Assembly (NCBI GenBank): GCA_022825065.1
Contig: JAJDYR010000004.1
Location: 1-64,000 of the forward strand
Direction: 5' to 3'
DNA length: 64,000 nt
From: a bacterium
GTDB lineage: Bacteria; UBA8248
Part shown: positions 1 through 9,300 of the stretch, piece after piece
Numbering within the stretch: position 1 is the first letter of the stretch
How the letters are laid out: the number at the start of each line of letters is the position of its first letter
Notes under the pieces: model-generated
Seen by the model: the letters and a program-made list of their open reading frames with translations, nothing else
What the model was told of the DNA's origin: nothing
Database searches by the model: none
Program-made: the position numbers and the translations under genes

Positions 1-702
1 TTGAACGAGCGGGAGATGATGGAGCCGCAGTTGGATGCGGTTTGCGAACTGACGGGTCGCGCGCCCGCGGTGGTGACGGCGGATAGTGGCTACGCGTATT
101 CGAAGGTGTATGCGGGATTGGAGCGGCGTGGGGTGGACGCGGTGATACCGGCGAAGAAGGAGCCTTCCCAGAGCCGGGTGCCGTTGCAGCTGTTCCGCTA
201 CGACGAGCGTCACAAGGTGGTGAAGTGTCCGGGGGGCAAGACGCTGCGTCCCCGGAAGGAGACGGAGCGGGGTCGCTATTATGGTTCGAGGACGCGCGAT
301 TGCGCGGGCTGCTCGCTGAGGTCGGATTGTCTGCCCAAGTCGCACACGAGCCGGACGGTGCTGATTCCGCATGAATATCCGGCGCTGTTGCGCGGGCGCC
401 GTCGCCACGCGCGCCGTGGGGAGGAGGAGGGTCGGCTGTGGCGCCGCCACATGGGTCGCTCCGAAGGCTATCACGGCGAGGCGAAGAGTTGGCACGGACT
501 GGCGCGGGCGGTGCGCCGGGGACTCGACAATATGAAGATCCAGGCCTACCTGACGGCGACTGCGGTGAACCTCAAGCGGCTCGCCGCCGCTGTTGCGGCG
601 CGTGTATTCGCCCTGTGGAGAGCCTGCGCCGCCCGGAGACGCCGTCCGCGCGTTCTCCGCGACCTCACGCGCCGATTGGGCTCCCTCTCCCAGGCCGCGT
701 GA
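1..702 (+). CDS. IS1182-family transposase, C-terminal part
   Basis: This is the C-terminal part of a DDE transposase cut by the left window edge; the reading frame is open from base 1 and the TTG there is probably internal. The sequence shows the second catalytic Asp context (VVTADSGYAY), a zinc-like cluster CAGCSLRSDC at about residues 101-110, and the helix with the final Glu (GRSEGYHGEAKSWHGLARA), followed by the typical NMKIQAYLTATAVNLKRL tail of IS1182/DUF772-type transposases. These features assign the family with good confidence. About 25 bases after the stop lies GGGGTTTTTCAACAG, probably the right end of the element. The same terminal motif recurs in many dispersed repeats in this window, so this enzyme is a candidate to mobilise them. 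Confidence 0.85.
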   Translation: MNEREMMEPQLDAVCELTGRAPAVVTADSGYAYSKVYAGLERRGVDAVIPAKKEPSQSRVPLQLFRYDERHKVVKCPGGKTLRPRKETERGRYYGSRTRDCAGCSLRSDCLPKSHTSRTVLIPHEYPALLRGRRRHARRGEEEGRLWRRHMGRSEGYHGEAKSWHGLARAVRRGLDNMKIQAYLTATAVNLKRLAAAVAARVFALWRACAARRRRPRVLRDLTRRLGSLSQAA

Positions 703-750
703 GACGCCATACCGCCCGCTTCAAAACGGGGTTTTTCAACAGACCCCTTG
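1..750 (+). mobile_element. Right part of an IS1182-like insertion sequence
   Basis: The transposase fragment plus a short 3' flank ending in a GTTTTTCAACAG motif near 732-745 make up the right portion of an insertion sequence whose left part lies outside the window. I place the boundary by the terminal motif shared with the dispersed repeats; the exact end and target duplication cannot be seen. Confidence 0.6.
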
Positions 751-1024
751 AGGGGGAGTCGAAGAGCTAAGGGCGAAGCCCGCAAGCGATTCGGTGGGGG
801 GACATGCCACGGATAAAAACTCCCCCCACCACATCGGCCTTCGCACAAACCGCTCGGCCTCTGTCGGGCTTCCCGAGGGGAAAGCCCGACCCCCTCAAGG
901 GGGGAGTGAATAAAATTCTTCTCGGTGGAAAGAAGGTCCCCCCGACAGGGGGGAATAAAAAAAGACCCCCCTGACAAGGGGGGGTAGGGGGGGTTGCTCT
1001 TTTGCAAAAGGCTTTTTCAACAGT
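727..1024. repeat. MITE-like C/G-tract repeat, copy 1 (joined to IS end)
   Basis: This 300-base gene-free stretch holds runs of the form CCCCCCTGACAAGGGGGG next to GGTAGGGGGGGTT, and ends near 1008-1022 in GGCTTTTTCAACAGTCC. The left boundary merges with the IS end, so the true unit may begin near 860. It sits just beyond the stop of the hydrolase gene on the minus strand. Confidence 0.6.
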
Positions 1025-1038
1025 CCTTCGCGCGCGGC

Positions 1039-1938
1039 CTAGCGAATTCCGTGGCTTGTCAGGTATTCCCGGACCATCGCGGCGCACACCTCCGGCTTTT
1101 CCACCTGCAGGAAATGCGAAGCCTCGGGCACGAAGTCGTAGTCGACGGCCGCTGCGTGACTCAGGTCGAAAGTCGGCAGGTACGCGTGTGGCAGCGTGGG
1201 GTCGGCGCCGATGACCTTCGTTGGGCAGGTCAGTGTCGTCAGATCCAGCAAAGGCGAGAAGCTCCTCATATATTCCGCGATCTGGGCCTCGTAATCGCGC
1301 GGGCAGCGGAGTTCGTAAGCCTCCCCGTCGGCGCTCTTGCGAAGGGTCGACCGCGCGATGAGATCGCGCACCCCCGGCAGGATGCGATTGTATCCGGGAG
1401 CGATGGCGAAGATTTCGGTTAACTGCTCCCGGCTCTCGAACCGATCCGCCCGCTTCCGGATCATCGCCGCCATCCGTTCCGTCGCCGCGATCCATTCCTC
1501 CTCTCTCCTGGCGGGTTTGCACAGCGGCGGATCGAACAGGATCAGCGCGGAATAGGCGTCGGTGAAGGAGAGGAGCGCCATAAGCGTCGAAAGGGAGTGA
1601 AACACGCCCACGGTCGGTTTTTCGCCGTATTCCTGGACGATGGCGTCGAGAATGAGGTCATGGTCGGAAATCATTGCCGGGATGTTGTGATCCCGCTGCG
1701 CGCCGACGCTGTTCCAGCCGTGGTTCCTGAGGTCGTAGACCATCAGGTCGAAATCGTCGGCGAGCAGCGACCAGAACGGATAATAGGGATCGACCGCGAG
1801 ACCGTTGCCGTGGGTCAGGACGAGCCGGGGACCTGCCGGATTGCCGTGTCGCCGCACCGTGGTCACAGCGTGTTCGTCGAGTCGGACTTCACATGTCGAA
1901 ACGGGCTCGGGTATCGTCCAATGCGCCCCTTTCGTCAT
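1039..1938 (-). CDS. Alpha/beta-hydrolase (possible PKS-associated hydrolase/thioesterase)
   Basis: This 299-residue protein has the alpha/beta-hydrolase fold pattern. The oxyanion-hole region is LTHGNGLA (about residues 41-48), the nucleophile is Ser115 in the elbow VGVFHSLSTL, and the catalytic His lies in EASHFLQVEKPE near the C terminus. The elbow is FHSLS rather than the usual GxSxG, so both flanking glycines are replaced. It starts at an ATG 41 bases downstream of the ACP stop on the same strand, which suggests co-transcription with that acyl carrier protein. In that context a role in hydrolysing or off-loading an acyl-ACP or acyl-CoA product of the nearby polyketide synthase is plausible, especially as the megasynthase has no thioesterase. 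The actual substrate is unknown. Confidence 0.8.
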   Translation of the reverse strand: MTKGAHWTIPEPVSTCEVRLDEHAVTTVRRHGNPAGPRLVLTHGNGLAVDPYYPFWSLLADDFDLMVYDLRNHGWNSVGAQRDHNIPAMISDHDLILDAIVQEYGEKPTVGVFHSLSTLMALLSFTDAYSALILFDPPLCKPARREEEWIAATERMAAMIRKRADRFESREQLTEIFAIAPGYNRILPGVRDLIARSTLRKSADGEAYELRCPRDYEAQIAEYMRSFSPLLDLTTLTCPTKVIGADPTLPHAYLPTFDLSHAAAVDYDFVPEASHFLQVEKPEVCAAMVREYLTSHGIR

Positions 1939-1979
1939 ATCCGAAGGTCTGGCTGCGCCCGAGCGTCGAGGAACGCCGA

Positions 1980-2207
1980 TCAGCCGCGCGCGTCGATATG
2001 TTCTACAAGAGCCTGCAGGTCCTTGAACTTCGAGAAGTCCTCTATGGCCATATCGAGGCCGAACTCATCGTTGACGAGTTTGAAGAAAGCGACCGCCTCC
2101 ATCGAGTTAATATCTGCTTCGCTGAACTGAGCGTTGAAATCGGGCTCATGGCCGAGGTCGAGCGTTTTCGCGATGATCTCTTTGATGCGATCCTGTGTTG
2201 TCGACAT
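1980..2207 (-). CDS. Free-standing acyl carrier protein
   Basis: This 75-residue protein is a discrete acyl carrier protein. The phosphopantetheine attachment site is Ser35 in ADINSMEAV, followed by a helix-rich FFKLVNDEFGLDM segment and a final LQALVEHIDARG helix, as in type II ACPs. I chose the ATG at 2207 because AAAGGAG lies about 9 bases upstream; the open frame extends further upstream but has no similar sequence. It lies directly ahead of the hydrolase gene and in the same locus as a modular PKS and an Sfp-type phosphopantetheinyl transferase, which could activate it. The permease and two repeat elements separate it from the PKS, so whether it serves that synthase is inference. Confidence 0.88.
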   Translation of the reverse strand: MSTTQDRIKEIIAKTLDLGHEPDFNAQFSEADINSMEAVAFFKLVNDEFGLDMAIEDFSKFKDLQALVEHIDARG

Positions 2208-2431
2208 GAGTGCGTGCTCCTTTTCCGGTAGTAGCAAACGTGAAATTCTGATGTGCGTCACATAATCTGCATCGAAATTATAAGCAAAGCACCCGCATCC
2301 TGACAAGCTTCCGGCCCCGAAGGCCCGCATCGATGATCCCGGCATGGCGGGCCGCCTACCGTCCCGGATGAGCGCCGCAGCGCAGTCGGTCACACCGGCG
2401 ATGAACTTCCGGGCGGTTTCCCGCGCCCCAT

Positions 2432-2750
2432 TGAGGGGGTTGTTGAAAAAGTCCCCCTTGCCAGGGGATAAAGGCACCCCCCCCTACCCCCCTTGTCAGG
2501 GGGGCAAGAAAGAGCAAAACCCTCCACCACGGCGGCGGGGGGGCGCGCCTTTTTTTACCCCCCTGACAAGGGGGGTAGGGGGGGTTGCTTTTATGGGGTT
2601 TCGCTTTCAAGGGGGGGGCGCCGTTACCTTCTCAGTGGCTTTTTCAACAAACCCGACAAGGAGGGTTGGGGGGTTCTGTAGGTGGCGGTCCCTGCTAGGA
2701 GATGAGGGACACATAGACCCGCCCGCTCGTGAAGCAGACTTTTTCAACCG
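2432..2750. repeat. MITE-like C/G-tract repeat, copy 2
   Basis: The element begins with GTTGTTGAAAAAGTCCCCC and has right-end motifs CTTTTTCAACAAACCC (about 2638) and GACTTTTTCAACCGCCCC (about 2729), so it may be a nested or double copy. The core holds ACCCCCCCTACCCCCCTTGT near 2475 and its inverse near 2560. It fills most of the gap between the ACP promoter region and the permease stop; I see no gene in 2208-2851. Confidence 0.7.
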
Positions 2751-2851
2751 CCCCAAGGGGGAGCGATACGTCGTTCCCCGCCGAATCCAAAACCCGGAAT
2801 CCCGCTTGGAGCCATGTATATGATTCTTCTCGTCTGTGCGCGAACAAGCGG

Positions 2852-4582
2852 CTATGGGGCTTCCACGCGGACGGTCACGATGTCCGCGCCGTGGTATTGC
2901 TGGTGGCGAACCGAAGCCGCGTGATGGCGCAAGAGCCTGAGCGACACTTCCTGCTCGAGGTGGGCTTCTTCGGTCTGCTCGCCGAGAAGGGTGACTCGAT
3001 CCTCCAGGTTCTCTCCCTCGCCCGCCCCCGCGATGAACTCGAGAACCGCTGCGCCGCTGTCTTTTTTCGCGAGCAGAACCAGACGCCGTCCGCTTTGCTC
3101 CCCATCCTCCTCTGGCCCGATCAACGTCAGTAAGACTTCCTCGCAGACGCCGCCCAGACGCTTCGCCATCGCCTCATCCCAGCCGCTCGTGGAGGCGAAC
3201 GCGCCGAGAGACGCCCTGAGCTCCGGCAGGGACGAGGCGTCGAGCGCCGCTTCCATCCGGGCGGGGCGGGGTTCGGTCATCTCCACGAACAGGGTCATGA
3301 TGATGGCGACGAGACCCCCGGCCGTCATCCCGTTGTTCATGAGGCCGCCCGCGAATTTCGAGAAAAACTCCGGGAAGACGACCCCGCTCTGGAAAGCCAC
3401 GCCGAGCCAGAACGAGACGCCGACGATCAGGCTTTTGCGGTAGTCGATCCCGTCCTGAACGATCATCTGCACGCCGATCATGAAGAGGACCGCCATCATC
3501 ACGACGAGATAGGCGGCGAAGACCGGCCCCGGTATCGCCAGCACCAGGGCGAGCGCCTTCGGCAGAAACGCCAGCGCCGCGAACATCGCGCCTGCGGCGA
3601 TCCCGACGTGGCGGGCCGCGACCCCGGTGAGCTGGGCCAGGGATGCGCCCGTCGTATAGGACGTGTTCGGCACCGTTCCCGCGAGGCCGGAGAGCAGGTT
3701 GCTCAGACCGTCAGTGGCCACCGCGCCCTGCACCGCCCGGAAATCCACCGCCCGGGGCCGGCGCCAGGAGACGCGCTGGGCGGCGGCGGCGCTGCTGATC
3801 GTCCGGATGGCGCCGATGGTGGCCGCCAGCAGGAACCCGGGAAGAAGCGACCAGAAAGCCGGCCCGAAGCCGAGATCGAGGCCCTGCCATTCGACCGGGG
3901 GCAGCCCGGCCCAGGCGGCCTCCGCGACGCGGGCCGTATCGTAGATGCCGAAGAAGACGGCGACGAGCGAGCCTGCGAGGACGCCGATGACAGGCGCCCA
4001 GAGGCGAAGCGACCCGCTCGCCTTGAGGGTGAGCCCGCAAATGACGAGCACGGTCGCCAGAGCGCTCAGCGGAGCGCCCGGGGCCGGGCTGCCCTCCGGC
4101 ACGTCCTTGAGCAGATTGAGGACGGGCGCCATCACCGAGACCGGGATCAGCATGAGCACCGTTCCCGATACGGACGGGGTCAGGATCCGCCGGAACAGCG
4201 CGAGCCTGTCGGATATAACGAACTGAAAGAGCGCCGAGACGACCACCAGGATGGCGAAGGTAGCGGGCCCTCCCTCGGTGAGCGCCTCGATGGATACCGC
4301 GATAAAGGCCCCCGAGCTGCCCATCATGAGCACGTGCCCCATCCCGAAACGCCCGAGGCGGAACGCCTGCAGCATCGTGGCTCCGCCTCCGATCAGGACG
4401 GCGGCGAACACGGCCCATGCCAGATAGGCTTCGCTCTGGCCGGCGGCCCGCATCACGACCGTCGTGAGCAAAATCGTGGCGGATACGCTGATAGCGGTGA
4501 GTTGCAGGCCGAGGACCAAAGCGACCTTTACCGGTGGTTTTTCGTCGGCCTGGTAGCGAAGCCCCGAATCGTTCGAACTCAT
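2852..4582 (-). CDS. NCS2-family nucleobase permease with C-terminal GHKL-like domain
   Basis: The 576-residue product has two parts. Residues 1 to about 437 form an integral membrane domain with about 12-14 hydrophobic segments, including the SGTVPNTSYTTGASL-like stretch (AGTVPNTSYTTGASLAQLTG) typical of xanthine/uracil permeases. These proteins import xanthine, uracil or related bases with a cation. Residues 438-576 are soluble and resemble the RsbW/GHKL ATPase fold: LRASLGAF, a VCEEVLLTLI helix in the N-box position, and a LVLLAKKDSGAAVLEFI beta pair. The expected N-box Asn appears to be Thr, so ATP binding is doubtful. The gene lies inside the PKS region on the same strand but is flanked by two repeat elements; no functional link to polyketide synthesis is evident. 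The permease call is firm, the substrate is not. Confidence 0.88.
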   Translation of the reverse strand: MSSNDSGLRYQADEKPPVKVALVLGLQLTAISVSATILLTTVVMRAAGQSEAYLAWAVFAAVLIGGGATMLQAFRLGRFGMGHVLMMGSSGAFIAVSIEALTEGGPATFAILVVVSALFQFVISDRLALFRRILTPSVSGTVLMLIPVSVMAPVLNLLKDVPEGSPAPGAPLSALATVLVICGLTLKASGSLRLWAPVIGVLAGSLVAVFFGIYDTARVAEAAWAGLPPVEWQGLDLGFGPAFWSLLPGFLLAATIGAIRTISSAAAAQRVSWRRPRAVDFRAVQGAVATDGLSNLLSGLAGTVPNTSYTTGASLAQLTGVAARHVGIAAGAMFAALAFLPKALALVLAIPGPVFAAYLVVMMAVLFMIGVQMIVQDGIDYRKSLIVGVSFWLGVAFQSGVVFPEFFSKFAGGLMNNGMTAGGLVAIIMTLFVEMTEPRPARMEAALDASSLPELRASLGAFASTSGWDEAMAKRLGGVCEEVLLTLIGPEEDGEQSGRRLVLLAKKDSGAAVLEFIAGAGEGENLEDRVTLLGEQTEEAHLEQEVSLRLLRHHAASVRHQQYHGADIVTVRVEAP

Positions 4583-4743
4583 GGCGCAACCGATGTCCTG
4601 AAAACACCGAGCGCGCGCCCGACGAAACGGAAACGGCGCAGCGCTTGAAGAATTCTCGTGCGGCCAACTCGTCTGAAAGGATATCCCGCACCATCATCCG
4701 TCATAGGCAAATCCCTCGCATTGCGAGTGAATCCATGGCTCAA

Positions 4744-5092
4744 AGGAGCTGTTGAACAACCCCGATGAAAGAGCAAGATACCTCCCCTCGAGGGGTTGTT
4801 GAAAAAGCCCTTGAGAAGGTAATGGCAACCCTCTTGAAAGGGAAATCCCATAAAGGCAACCCCCCCTACCCCCCCTTGTCAGGGGGGCAAGAAAAATCAC
4901 CCCCCTCAGCCCGGCGGGGGCGCATCGCCTTTTCATGCCCCCCTGACAAAGGGGCTTTTCTTCCACCTCCTAATTGGCGGGCGTCGCCTTTTCATACCCC
5001 CCTGACAAGGGGGGGTAGGGGGGGTTGCTTTTTCAGTCGAGCGGGGCGTCTCTTATTCCCCCGAAAAAGGAGACTTTTTCAAAAACCCCTAA
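4744..5092. repeat. MITE-like C/G-tract repeat, copy 3
   Basis: Two left ends are visible (GAGCTGTTGAACAACCCC near 4744 and GGGGTTGTTGAAAAAGCCC near 4790) and one right end (GACTTTTTCAAAAACCCC near 5072). The C/G-tract core is present twice, at about 4859-4890 and 4995-5030 in opposite orientation. No gene lies between 4583 and 5163 apart from this element and a short AT-poor leader of the permease. Confidence 0.7.
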
Positions 5093-5163
5093 ACCGCCGT
5101 CGTCCACCCGAACTTCATGGGCGGCGAGCGGTCAGGGTATCGCCCGGCCTTTTTCCGAAATCG

Positions 5164-5904
5164 TCATCGAGCCGCCTCGCTCTCCCCTCGAATGAGCGCC
5201 TGGTCCGGTTCATAGGCGATGGCGGCGGCGAAATCTTCGTTCCCCAGGTTTTCGAGTCTCCATCCGACATTCGGCATGTGGGGGAACCTGAATGTATCCT
5301 CTCTCGCACCATGCCGCATGGACGATGGAATCTCGAACCGGGCAGGGTCCAGGGAAAACCCCGTGCCCAGAGCCTTGATCAGCGCCTCCTTGAGCGTCCA
5401 GAGCGTGAAGAACAAGTGAAACTTTTCCCGTCCACGCGCCGATGCGAAGTCGGCCTGTTCGTCCGGACCGAACACGAACTCGCTTATCCCGTCGAGGTCG
5501 AGGCGGTCGACGCGTTCTTCCACGTCCACGCCGAGCCGACCTCGAGGCGCAAGCGCAACCAGTCCATGCTTGCCGCTGTGAGAGACGTTGAAGCTGACGG
5601 GAGCCGCTACCCCGTCCACAAGCGCGAACGGTTTTCCATGCTCGAAAGCGCCGAACGCGAGTCGTTCGTTCCCGCAGCCGAGCCGACGGCAGAGAATGGA
5701 GCGCAGCGCGGCGCGGCACAGGGTGAATTCGCGCCGGGGACGGTCATATCGATACCGACGCCGGCGCGCCTGCTCTTCCTCATCCAGCCACGTCAAAGCG
5801 TACGCCTCGCGACCCTCATCGGGCGTCAAATCGACGTGTACGACGAGCATATTGTCAATTTCGCGAAAAGTGCGGAACCAGGAATCGAGGGTGTCAGCAG
5901 ACAT
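5164..5904 (-). CDS. Sfp-type 4'-phosphopantetheinyl transferase
   Basis: This 246-residue enzyme transfers 4'-phosphopantetheine from CoA to a conserved serine of carrier proteins. All Sfp/Gsp-family signatures are present: SFNVSHSGKHGLVAL (His109), LGVDVEER (Asp127 and Glu129, Mg binding) and FFTLWTLKEALIKALGTGF (Trp169, Lys172, Glu173). The length matches the Sfp subclass used for PKS and NRPS rather than the short AcpS type. It lies 156 bases downstream of the second free-standing ACP, on the same strand as the PKS, and should activate the PKS ACP domain and the discrete ACPs. The family call is very secure; the carrier partners are inferred from context. Confidence 0.95.
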   Translation of the reverse strand: MSADTLDSWFRTFREIDNMLVVHVDLTPDEGREAYALTWLDEEEQARRRRYRYDRPRREFTLCRAALRSILCRRLGCGNERLAFGAFEHGKPFALVDGVAAPVSFNVSHSGKHGLVALAPRGRLGVDVEERVDRLDLDGISEFVFGPDEQADFASARGREKFHLFFTLWTLKEALIKALGTGFSLDPARFEIPSSMRHGAREDTFRFPHMPNVGWRLENLGNEDFAAAIAYEPDQALIRGESEAAR

Positions 5905-5961
5905 GACCGTTCCGTCTTTCTGCGAGTGTGGGAGTCGCCGCCTGTTCGCTTCGACACCAGA

Positions 5962-5983
5962 GGCCAGTCCTGCAGGACTGGCC
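5962..5983. repeat. Perfect 22-bp palindrome between ACP and PPTase genes
   Basis: The half-site is GGCCAGTCCTG followed directly by its reverse complement, with no spacer. It lies in the short gap between the ACP stop and the PPTase start. It could form a cruciform or RNA hairpin, or be a dimeric regulator site; no T-tract follows on either strand, so it is not a classical terminator. Confidence 0.6.
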
Positions 5984-6060
5984 CCGGCTGAAAATCGGTG
6001 TTCCTGTCTGAAATTGATTATGACTTTCTGATTCCGGGACTGCGCTCAACTGCGTTGGCT

Positions 6061-6282
6061 TCAACCATCCAGATAGTTGATCAGGTCCCTCAAGGTTCTG
6101 AAGTCTCTGGCGATTTCCTGTGTAATTTCGACCCCGAATTCCCGATCGACGACCTTGAGAAAGTTCACGGCATCCACCGAGTTCACGCCGATTTCGCCCA
6201 AGTCCGCGTCCAGCATCGCCCGATCCGAGATGCCCAGATGTTTCTCCACAAGGTCTCCCATACGTTCTTCGACACTTGCCAT
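6061..6282 (-). CDS. Free-standing acyl carrier protein next to PKS
   Basis: This is a second discrete acyl carrier protein of about 73 residues. The attachment Ser35 lies in EIGVNSVDAVNFLKVVDREF, followed by the expected helices and a DLINYLDG end. Two starts are possible: ATG at 6300 has no Shine-Dalgarno sequence, whereas ATG at 6282 is preceded by GGGAG about 11 bases upstream, so I prefer 6282. It lies 88 bases downstream of the PKS stop and upstream of the Sfp-type transferase, all on one strand. Because the PKS ends in KS-AT without a carrier domain, this ACP is the natural candidate to serve that last incomplete module in trans. Confidence 0.9.
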   Translation of the reverse strand: MASVEERMGDLVEKHLGISDRAMLDADLGEIGVNSVDAVNFLKVVDREFGVEITQEIARDFRTLRDLINYLDG

Positions 6283-6370
6283 GGTCGCGCTGTCTCCCAT
6301 TTGAAAAATGTTAGAGCGGTGAATAAAACGATAGTGAAATCATAACTTTCCCGATATCGTTGTCAAGCAA

Positions 6371-9300
6371 TCAGAGCGCCTCGAACCAAAAGCGACGGCG
6401 TTGGAACGGGTAGCCCGGCAGCGAGATCCGCCGCCTCTCCTCTCCGGCGAACAGCCCGGCGAAGTCGAGCGCGAGTCCCGCCTCATACGCCCGCGCCACC
6501 GCCTCGACAAACCCGGAGCCGCTTTCAGACGCCCGGTTCAGGCTCGAAAGCGCCACAGGCGGCGCGGCGCCGTTTCCGCTCGCTCCTGCGTCGCCTGAAA
6601 GATCGGGCCAGACCGAGAGCACCTGCGGGACGAACGCTGCATCCGGCCCGATCTCCACGACGACCTCCACTCCCGACTCTGCGATCGTTTTGACGCATCC
6701 GTCGAACGCCGCCGGTTCACGCGCCTGCCGTCGCCAATATGCCCCATCCATGGTTTCACCCGAGTTGAGGGCCCGGCCCGTCACCTGATTCACCAGCGTG
6801 AGTGAGGGCAACGCCGTCACGACGCCCTCGAGCGCCGTTTCGATATCATCCAGGGCCGCCTCCACTCCCTCGTCTCCCGGGATCGCCCCCATCAGCGCGC
6901 CACGCCGCGCCGCGAAACGCAAGCCCTCCTCGAGCGCGAACACACCCGCCGCATGCGCCGCCGCAACTTCTCCGGAACCTGCGCCGAACACCACGTTCGG
7001 CCGAATCCCGACACTCGCCCAAAGCGTTGTGAGCGCGCACCCGAGCGCAAAGACCGCCGGCTGCGACCACGCCGGATCATCCAGATCTCCAGAGCGGCCG
7101 AACATCACGTCCAGCAGCGAGGCGCCGCGCTCCACCCGAATCACCTCGTCGCATCTATCCAGTACCGCGCGCGCCACCGGCTCGCTCTCATAGAGTTCCT
7201 CGCCCATGCCGACCCCGTGGCCGCTCTCTCCGGCATACGCGAAGGCCACCCTCGCCGCCGCCTGCGGCTTCGGCAACCCGTCTGACTCCTCGATCGCTCT
7301 CAATCCTTCCCGCAACGACGCGGCGTCCTCGAATACGACACCCGCACGGTGTGCGAAATGGCTCCGCCCCACGGCCGCCGTCCAGGCCATGTCGGAAAGC
7401 AGCGGCTCTGCAGCGGCGCCCTCCGAGGAAAGCTCCCCGGCGCACTCATCCAGCCAGGAGAGATACCGCCTCGCCGACTCGCGAAGCGCATCGTCCGATT
7501 TTCCCGATAGCGGGAGCATCCGCGTCCTGCGCGGCCGCATCCCATCCGCCGACGGCGATTCCGGGATCGACTCCGGCAGCGTTATGGAGACGGGCTGCGC
7601 GGAACCCGCAGGGGAACCCGGTCCGGCGTCTGCGGCTGACTCCTCCTCCGGCGCGCCGTACCCCTCCACCAGGACGTGCGCGTTCGTACCCGAAAGCGCA
7701 AAAGCGCTCACTCCCGCCCGGCGCGGACGATCGGATACGAGCGGCCAGGCCGTCGCCTCGGACGTCACCCGCACCGGAAGCGCGTCCCAGTCCATATGCG
7801 GATTCGGGTTATCGAAATGCAGGTGTTTTGGAATCATTCCGTGCTTCATCGCCAGCAACACCTTGATCAGGCCGGCGATCCCCGCCGCCGATTCCAGATG
7901 GCCGATGTTCGTCTTCACCGTGCCGAGCAGGAGAGGACGGTCCGGAGCGCGTCCTCGCCCGTACACCGCCGCCGACGCGCGCACCTCGATCGGGTCGCCC
8001 AGTTGCGACCCCGTCGCGTGTACTTCCAGGTAATCCACCTCCGAGGGTGGAAAGTCGGATCGGGAAAGCGCATCCTCGAGCACCTGTTCCTGCGCCGTGC
8101 CGTTGGGCACCGTAAGCGCGGCGCTCGCGCCGTTCTGGTTCACCGCCGAGCCCTGCACCAGACCCCAGATGCGGTCGCCGTCCGCCTCCGCGTCGCTCAG
8201 CCGCTTCATGACCACCATCCCGCAGCCTTCACCCCGCACGTAGCCGTCTGCGTCCGCATCGAAGGTCCGGCACCGACCGCTCGGCGACAGCATCCCGAAC
8301 TCCGCCATGAATTTCGAAACCGGGGGCGAGAGCACCGCGTGTACGCCTCCGGCGAGAGCCAGGTCGACTTCGCCCTCCCGAAGGGCTGCGGCCGCCTGGT
8401 GAACCGCCACCAGCGACGACGCGCAGGTCATGTCCAGCGGCACCGCCGGTCCCATCAGGCCAAATGCAAAGGCGATCCGCCCGATGGCCACGCTCGGCGC
8501 GTTGCCGATGTGGCTGTCATCCAGGCCGCCGGCCACGACGAGGTCGCGGTACTCGCTGACGCCCAATCCGACATACGCACCGGTGCGAGTACCCTTGAGC
8601 GGAGCGGGGTCCATGCCTGCGTCCTCGAGCGCCTGCCAACTCGTCTCGAGCAACAGTCTTTGGCGCGGATCCATCAAGCGCGCCTCGATTGGCCTGATGC
8701 CGAAAAACTTCGCGTCGAACTGGTCGATTCCTTCGATGAACCCGCCTTGCCGGTAGAAGTCTTTTTCGGCGGCCGGGTCTCCGGCGACGCCGCTCCAGGG
8801 GCCGGAATCCCGCCGCCCGTCCGTCACAGCGTCGACGCCCGCTTCGAGCAGTCGCCAGAAAGCGGAGATATCGGGCGCGCCCGGGAAGCGGCACGCCATG
8901 CCGACGACCGCGATCTGCTCCTCCTCGCGCCGCGCCACAGGCCGCCGCTCCGGCTCGGGTTGTTCCTGCGTGGCGGGCGCGGGATCGAGGTCGCCGAGTT
9001 CACCGGCCAGATGACGGGCGAGCACCGCGATGTCGGGATAGTCGAACACCACGGTGTTCGGGGCCGTATAGGCGTCCGTGAACGCGCGGTTCAGCCGGTT
9101 GCGCAGTTCCACGGCCATGAGCGAGTCCATGCCCAGATCGAAAAATCCCACCGTGGGCTCGGGCGCGCCCGGCAGCCGAAGCACCGCCTGCAGTTCCTGC
9201 TGCAGGAACGAAACCAGCAGGCTCTCGCGCTCCGCCGCGGGCGTCTCCGCCAGACGGGCTATCAGGTCGTCCGCCAGGGAGGGGGAGTCGGCTTCTGCGT

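Noticed and set aside
4765..5991. Plus-strand open frame of 408 codons over a repeat and the PPTase gene
   Set aside because: Its start lies in the repeat element and the remainder is antisense to the phosphopantetheinyl transferase.
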